The position numbers and the translations under genes were made by a program. Below the pieces are notes generated by a model. It saw only the letters and a list, made by a program, of their open reading frames with translations, ran no database searches and had not been told where the DNA came from. Shown here piece after piece: positions 58,125 to 64,000 of a stretch of DNA of 64,000 nt (positions are counted from its first letter, which is position 1; every line of letters begins with the position of its first letter). The stretch covers positions 107,129 to 171,128 of the forward strand of contig CAJQUW010004476.1 of the NCBI GenBank assembly GCA_907163375.1, written 5' to 3'. This DNA is from Prostheceraeus crozeri (lineage: Eukaryota > Platyhelminthes > Polycladida > Euryleptidae).

Positions 58125-61113
58125 CAAACAAAGGCGATTCAAAAGATGGGGTACTCCATATGCATCCTCTTGAGATAATGCGGTATTATATTGAGAAAAC
58201 AGGGAGCCGACTGATCGATATCTTCAGAATGTTCGACAGACAAAAAACAAATGAAATCAGCAAAGAAGATTTTGTTCCGGGACTTCAGGTAAATATCAGT
58301 TAATTAAGCTCAAGATTCCTCAAGCCCTGCTTAGTCACACTTATTAACAGCAGGTTGATTAATGCAATTAATCTATTAACAATTATCATTAACAATCTCA
58401 ACTCTTTGCAAGAGAGATTCAATAAACGACGTGGATAATATTTAGATAATTATTAATGTACTTTGCATTTGTTTAAAATTGTCAAATAAACTTACTTTGA
58501 TTCTTTTAATGAGAGAATTCTTTTAATTCTTTTGCATGAAGGGACCAATCTGCCAAATTACATTTTATTGCAGCACACGACATGATGCGGAGATCTGCTC
58601 CATCTTCAGGCGGATAATGAATGACGAGACAATTCGGACCGACAACAACTCGCACCATTCACATTGACGTAACGTAAAACGCAGCTGACATAAAGCACGT
58701 AGGCCTACAAGACATATAAAGTGCAATTCTATAGCTATGTACAAAGCTGTCTCCAAACAATAAAAGCAAAAGGTCACTTGTTGCGATTCATGAGAGGAGA
58801 GATTCAAACATATGTATGTACTGAAAAAAAGCGTAATTTACAAAATAGTAGTCAAAAATTTTATACACGTATACGAAAACAGAAAAAGGAAAAGAAATTG
58901 TAAAGATATTCTGTTTCTCTCCCCAACACCAAGGGCTGTGGCGCCATAATTCTTGGATTTGATTGCCATCTGATAAGTAAACTGTCTCTCGACACTAAGA
59001 CAGTTATCAAAAACATATTCAAACAAATATTCAAGCAGAGTTAATCCTGATGCTATAATATTGAGAAAGTTGTTTACGTGATTATGTGTGTCTGTTTCAG
59101 GGTATGCGACACGCTGCGTTTCGGGAATCTTTTCCATGTGACAGTGATTTACTGCAATTTGGGGAATGTTGTTCTTGCATGTTTTGAGAAAAATTGCTTT
59201 GCACTTTTACTTTAATGATTGTCGCAATTTCAATATGGCATATTGGCCAAAGAAATGGTCAAGAAGCTTCGTTGTCAATCTTTTGACTTTTGCTGGAGAC
59301 TAAATCATATTTTAATTGAATTTGCGGTTATTAAGCAATATGGTAAATTCAAAAGTAATACCGTATCCTGATCCTTGAATGGTCTCAAGCCCTACGATTG
59401 ATGTACTGGGTTTATATTAGGACTGTGCGCTAGCCACACCGGTGCACCGGTTTTGACAACCGTTGCCGAAAATGTTAGTAATTTGTACTGAAACACATAC
59501 TAAAGCATATTGGAAAAGCAATTTAGTTCGCGCTAATGAAATCTCACGCAGTTCAGCTAGGAAAATTCCAATAGTGCTGAAGAATTTATAACCGACTTAG
59601 CTACAAGCTACATAGATCTCCTTTAAATTGCCAATGCTGGCGAGTGACTCTCATCGTGCTTAACCCGCACGTCAATATAATAGTTTTAATATAAATTTCA
59701 GTGTGCATAGAAAGTCAACAAATAGTGGTGAGAAATTACATTGACTAATTAATTCAGCGCCAGTCATAACGTTGGGTTTTTATTGATTCTTTTAGAAATG
59801 CATTTAGCAAAAGAAGAGTTTGTATTTGATCTATTCTTCAAAGTAGTTGACCACATCAGGAAATGTAGAAAGATTAGCAGCAATTTCACCGTTATTTGCA
59901 AATTACTATGCAAGAAGGTCAACATCTCGACATTACTCGACATCAAGCAGTCTCTCTGTAATGTGATAATGACCGCTGAAATGCAAAGGGTGTCTATATC
60001 TTAGCCAGACGAGCAACAGTATAGGGTATGCAGTATTCACAACAAGATTCCGAAATTCTAAAGTCTCGGGAGTTGAGACTTCTAGGGAAAAATCATGAAC
60101 TTGAATTATCTAACTTAAATCACCTTTCACATTTTTTCTAGACATTATAGGAAATGCATCCCTTTTTATTGCATAGCTGTGAATTTTCAATCCAATTTCA
60201 ATGCTCGGATTGAATTGATAATCAGAATTAGATAATGTTCTCCTGGTTGGATTAATTTTGATGCATGCTAAAATATTTTCATCTCCAATTAGCTAAAACT
60301 AGGATAGCAGTTAAAATGAGCCAAATATAATTGAAGCTATGCTGCATAAACACCAATTTGATCGAAATTCGCACATTTCGGTGCACCGGTCCGAGAACCG
60401 GTGCACCGGAGTATCACGCACAGCCCTAATTTATAAGGGTAAGTTAATAAAGTACATGATTGAAATGGTCACAAAAATGTAGCCGCTTGCATTCCTGCAT
60501 GCATCTGATTTTCTCAAGATTTGATATATCTATTCGAACGCGTAAAACCCGGGGGCGGTGTATTCGTTCATCGAATCTCTGAGGACACTTGGATGATGTT
60601 TCTGTTGAGAAAACAAAAACCAGAAGGAAGCATGTCATAAAATGTGCGCAGCAGAGATGAACTCAGATCCTTTCCGCTTTGGCACTGCATTATCAGGCTC
60701 GGGCTCAGATCATATTAGAATACGTCGCATTGGAGCTGAGTTTTATGTCTTGTGCATTTAGCTATCTTTAAGAAAAATTCCTATTAACGTTTACCAGAAT
60801 ATACAGAGAGAGCAGATAATAAAAAACGAACGGTATGGATATAACTCTTTCAGTCAAAAATATAACTCATCTTTGAGCTTGCCTTCCAGAAAAGTTCAAT
60901 AAATCAACTAGATAACTTTATATGCTGTTCTCTGTTATCCCATATAGAGCACGTTGAACTTAAAACAAAATCAATTTTTCCAGCACTTTATAAATGTGAT
61001 TGCTTCAAAGATGCTCATGCATTCCAGGTGATGAATATCCCACTTTCGGCGGCTCAAGTTGACGATTTAATGGCAATTCTTGACAGCAGCAACACTGGAT
61101 CTATCAATTTTGG
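58125..61113 (+). CDS. EF-hand protein, two consecutive exons
   Basis: Exon 58125-58288 (acceptor ATTTTGTAG, donor GTAAAT) encodes HPLEIMRYYIEKTGSRLIDI, then FRMFDRQKTNEISKEDFVPG and LQ. Exon 61028-61113 (acceptor CATTCCAG, donor GTAAGT) continues in phase 0 with VMNIPLSAAQVDDLMAILDS, then SNTGSINFG. Together they make an EF-hand pair with calcium loops DRQKTNEISKED and DSSNTGSINF (the first lacks the central Gly and has Asp at position 12). Calcium binding by the first hand may be weak. The parent protein is not identified, and flanking exons should lie in and beyond the window. The intron of 2739 bp holds an inverted-repeat element at 59418. Confidence 0.62.
59418..60428. mobile_element. 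non-autonomous element with TAGGRCTGTGCG ends
   Basis: The left end TAGGACTGTGCG and the right end CGCACAGCCCTA are inverted, and each is followed inward by the palindrome CCGGTGCACCGG (59439-59450; 60398-60409, with an 11-of-12 copy at 60379). Flanks GTTTATAT and ATTTATAA match at six of eight bases, compatible with an old hAT-type 8-bp duplication. The 1-kb interior has no recognisable gene. Confidence 0.55.
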
Positions 61114-62131
61114 GTAAGTTGAGAGAAAATTCAGTGTTAATATTTATTGATCCTCATCCCTATCACCGTCCAAAAATCACTTTTACTTGCATTGGTTGTC
61201 GTCGAGTTAAATTCTGCACTCGTGCCCTAGGAAGAAGTTAAAGCCTGTAGCGTATTGTGAGATGCGCTTTATTTTCCTTCGTGACCAGCCCGACCATAGA
61301 AATTCGACTTTTGGTAAAGCTCGCTGTTTATTGATTATCACTTCACTTAGTCGCCGATGTCAGTCAATGTTGCTAGATAAGAAGAATCAAATTAATGAAA
61401 CATGGAAATGCTCACGCTGCTCACCTAGACGACCCTGTCCGGTGGATGCGAAGTCGGAGTCCTATCATTTTGGCCAGAGTCAAAGAAGAATCAAATGACA
61501 GGACTCCTCGATGTGCTATATTTCGAATCGTCATGAATATTTAAACGCAATGCTTCTCAATTGACTTCAAACTTGTATATTAACTCTGCTGCGCTTGCGA
61601 ACAGTAAATTTAAGAAATTTTATATGATCATATCGATGCTGCCACGTGCTGTTTAACTTTGTCAAAAAAATACATCATTATTACTTGAGTGGACAAATAG
61701 ATAATAATACCACATGACTATTTTGTCGGTAAACAACTTCACCATTCAAAATGCAACCCTTCTACCAGTGCGGTTTTAAGTGTATCAGAAGGCTAGATGA
61801 ACATCGTACGTGCATGCACTGCGTAGGTAAAGTATATTTCCTTTTTGTAAAAGTTTGAAGAATCGCTTCTGTTAGAATAGATTTTGGATTTAGAATACCA
61901 TGTATGGGCAATTACACGTGGAGTGGAAAAATCAAATGAAACATTAATTCATCTCTTTTAGTGTTTTTTATATCAAAATTATCTGAATTTTTCATTTCTG
62001 GGTCGATTATTGCGTATTTTGATCGGAAACTATTCTATTTTTAGATTTTATGATGATCATCGAAAATGTCAGATATTGCGTTTAAGCGTTATATTGCCTT
62101 AAGCGTTCACAGGCTTAGCACTTTTTGAAAT
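61114..62131. other. intron/intergenic DNA
   Basis: No further EF-hand exon or other gene was recognised. No AATAAA or histone stem-loop stands out just downstream of the H1-like stop. Confidence 0.35.
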
Positions 62132-62633
62132 TTACTTCTTTTTGGGTGCTGCTTTCTTCTTAGGGGTGGTCTTCGCCTTCTTAGGAGTAGTCTTTGCCTT
62201 CTTAGCAGCTGGTTTTTTAGCGGCAGGCTTCTTGGTTGGTGTCTTAGCCTTCTTGGGCTTAGCTGCAGCCTTCTTCTTGGGGGTGGCAGCCTTCTTTTCA
62301 GCCTTAGGTTTCTTGGCCGCAGGCTTCTTGGCTTTAGGTGCCTTAGGCTTCACCTCTTTCTTTTCCTTGGTAACCTTCATAGTGCAAGTGATTGCCTTGG
62401 ACGGTTCCCTTGGTCATCAAGCTCTTCACAGCTCGGCGCAACTGATGAGGCTTTTTGTCGGGAAATTGCACCTTCAATTGATGAAGGGTGAATTTCTTTT
62501 GAGCAATGATGTACGCAACAACTTCCTTCATACCGCTCTCTTGGGCGGGCTTTTTGGGTGTCTTTGGCTTGGAGGCCTTGGTGGTCTTAGCCTTTGCCGC
62601 CTTGGTGGCTGCTGGTACCTGTGCGTCGGACAT
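62132..62633 (-). pseudogene. linker-histone-like gene with core/tail frameshift
   Basis: The frame 62343-62633 starts MSDAQVPAATKAAKAKTTKA and includes KKPAQESGMKEVVAYIIAQK and FTLHQLKVQFPDKKPHQLRR, a small H1-like winged-helix region, then reads HLHYEGYQGKERGEA and stops. From 62380 another frame gives MKVTKEKKEVKPKAPKAKKP and a long Lys/Ala/Pro tail of AKKP/TPKK repeats ending at TAA 62132-62134. N-tail, core and basic tail are the H1 layout, and nearly all Lys codons are AAG. The two parts are joined only by a shift within 62343-62400. The gene is intronless. The core is atypical of canonical H1, so H1-like is the safest name. An assembly indel is as likely as real decay. Confidence 0.7.
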
Positions 62634-64000
62634 AGTTTTGCTGCCTTCAGTATTGTGTATTACTCGCTACTATGGTAGTAGTTGATATCAACTGTCAACA
62701 TTTACTTTCAATCCAAGGTCGTACGAAGAGCAGCTTCCCAAATGCAACGTACGAACGCAAAAACTATCACTTATTTGAATTGTGAATAGGTTAATGGACC
62801 ATTTTTCTCTAAAATTGTGAATATCTTAGTTTGTCCTCTTGACAACAAATACAACTACAGTCCAAGTCATTCGTGCATCTTTCGTTGCAATACCACACAG
62901 CACAATTGTGTAACGCACGAACGATTATAGGCCTACTCAAAAACAACTTGCACCAACAGGCGTGGTTTACTGCGTCCTGACAGTCTCTTTTGAAGCTCGA
63001 GTATTCGTGCGTGCTGTGACTATGAGATATCTAGGTGACTGCGTCTGACGCTTAATGACGCCGATTCGATAGGTTACATGACTTTATTAGATAACAACCC
63101 GAACCGATTCAAATATTTGCTATGAAATATATAGCAAGTGTCCTATATAGGGCCACGCCTTCACCGTACCTATCGAATGAATGGTGTTTATGAATGAACA
63201 AGTCACGGAATTGAGTGATCATGATGGTATAATGCAGAGGGAATGATGGTATTTTACAGATTCTCAGTGTCATGACAGCCTTGGAGAGGTAATGTTTGTT
63301 AAATTAACAATTCGATGGGTTCCTATTACTTTCATGCTCAACCTCAAGAGTATTTTCTTAAGCGAGATCATCACAGGCAACCTGCCACTTGTAGAGCAAA
63401 ATCACATAATCAAAGACAATGATTTCAATTAACTTTGAAAGATGTGCGAGTATATGGGTCCACATCACTATTCACATTCAAGAAATGAAACATGAATTTA
63501 GTGAATCACAAAATCATGTCGGTGAAAATTGAATTAAAAACCTGAAATTTCAGCCAAGAAAGACAATAATATCTCGACTTTTCATGAAGACTTCCACTAT
63601 AATACGGATCATGAAATTCCCTTGATAATCAGCTTAATTTCCGCTTAATTAGGATGCTTATTAGCAAATATTCATTCCTTGATATGCAACAGTAGTTAAT
63701 AATGTGAACGCAAAAAGTGAGTATTTAAACGAGGATGCGAACATGGCGTTCCAACATGTAAATATGAACATTTGAATTGGAACCGCGTTCCAATCATGTG
63801 AATAGGAACCGCGTTCCGATTGGGATTTGAATTTGAGTTCATGTTTCGAGGTTCGGTACAATCAATTGTGTACTGGGGTTGTAACAGCCTGTTCCGATTT
63901 TGAATTAAAGTGAGTAAATTAGAACAGGGATGCGAACATTTATTTCGGAACTTGAATAGATAGTTGTTTGTTTTGAGATTGCTTGCTCAAATGCGACAAT
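62634..64000. other. unassigned DNA with short palindromic repeats
   Basis: No gene was found. GGAACCGCGTTCC occurs at 63779 and 63805 within a decaying short direct repeat (GCGTTCCAA-CATGT-AATA type, 63746-63825), and GGATGCGAACAT occurs at 63732 and near 63927. Confidence 0.4.

Noticed and set aside
62142..62678. 178-residue plus-strand open frame rich in Ala, Phe, Leu and Gly
   Set aside because: It is the antisense shadow of the Lys/Ala-rich histone tail.
1..64000. CRISPR arrays, operons, phage or bacterial genes
   Set aside because: Nothing of the kind is visible; introns, SINEs and animal transposons identify nuclear eukaryotic DNA.

Overview
The window is AT-rich nuclear DNA from an animal, most likely a marine or other non-vertebrate metazoan with a repeat-laden genome. 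Split genes with GT-AG introns of 60 nt to nearly 8 kb, a NAK-family (AAK1/BMP2K-like) endocytic kinase tail, a linker-histone-like gene and at least eight transposon classes all point that way. Nothing in the sequence fixes the species or phylum. There is no bacterial, phage, operon or CRISPR signal.

Layout. (1) 1-21430, + strand: the 3' part of a NAK-family kinase gene. Five internal or terminal coding exons plus a 12-nt exon end join in frame, and the kinase domain lies upstream of the window. Its introns carry tRNA-derived SINEs, LINE tails, Penelope-like (PLE) remnants, a foldback element, a 49-bp hAT MITE and a piggyBac relic with TTAA ends. (2) 21431-29600: mostly unassigned DNA with a Tc1-like transposon (24351-26002), an orphan 3'-terminal exon (28029-28108) with a poly(A) signal, and an 84-nt hairpin. 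(3) 29640-46050: a transposon graveyard. It holds PLE reverse transcriptase, a deleted second Tc1 copy, a second PLE with GIY-YIG, a head-to-head SINE pair inside a hAT relic, LINE pieces, a MADF-domain relic beside a Harbinger-like end, and a large LINE with a restriction-like endonuclease (RLE). (4) 47300-51600, - strand: a 122-bp hAT MITE, then a spliced DUF4806-type gene downstream of an EnSpm/CACTA-like transposase that lacks its catalytic middle. (5) 52450-57910: hairpin elements and an apparently intact pogo/Tigger element (56132-57905) with TA duplications. (6) 58125-61113, + strand: two exons of an EF-hand protein, with an inverted-repeat element in the intron. (7) 62132-62633, - strand: an intronless linker-histone-like gene with a frameshift between core and tail.

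How the parts work together: the host genes (NAK-like endocytic kinase, EF-hand protein, histone H1-like protein) are unrelated neighbours. Most of the remaining sequence records repeated transposition by Tc1, pogo, hAT, piggyBac, Harbinger, EnSpm, PLE, LINE and SINE elements. The most unusual items are the DUF4806 gene paired with a DUF4218-type transposase relic, the two tiny hAT MITEs with perfect 8-bp duplications, the frameshift shared by both Tc1 copies, and the broken histone.
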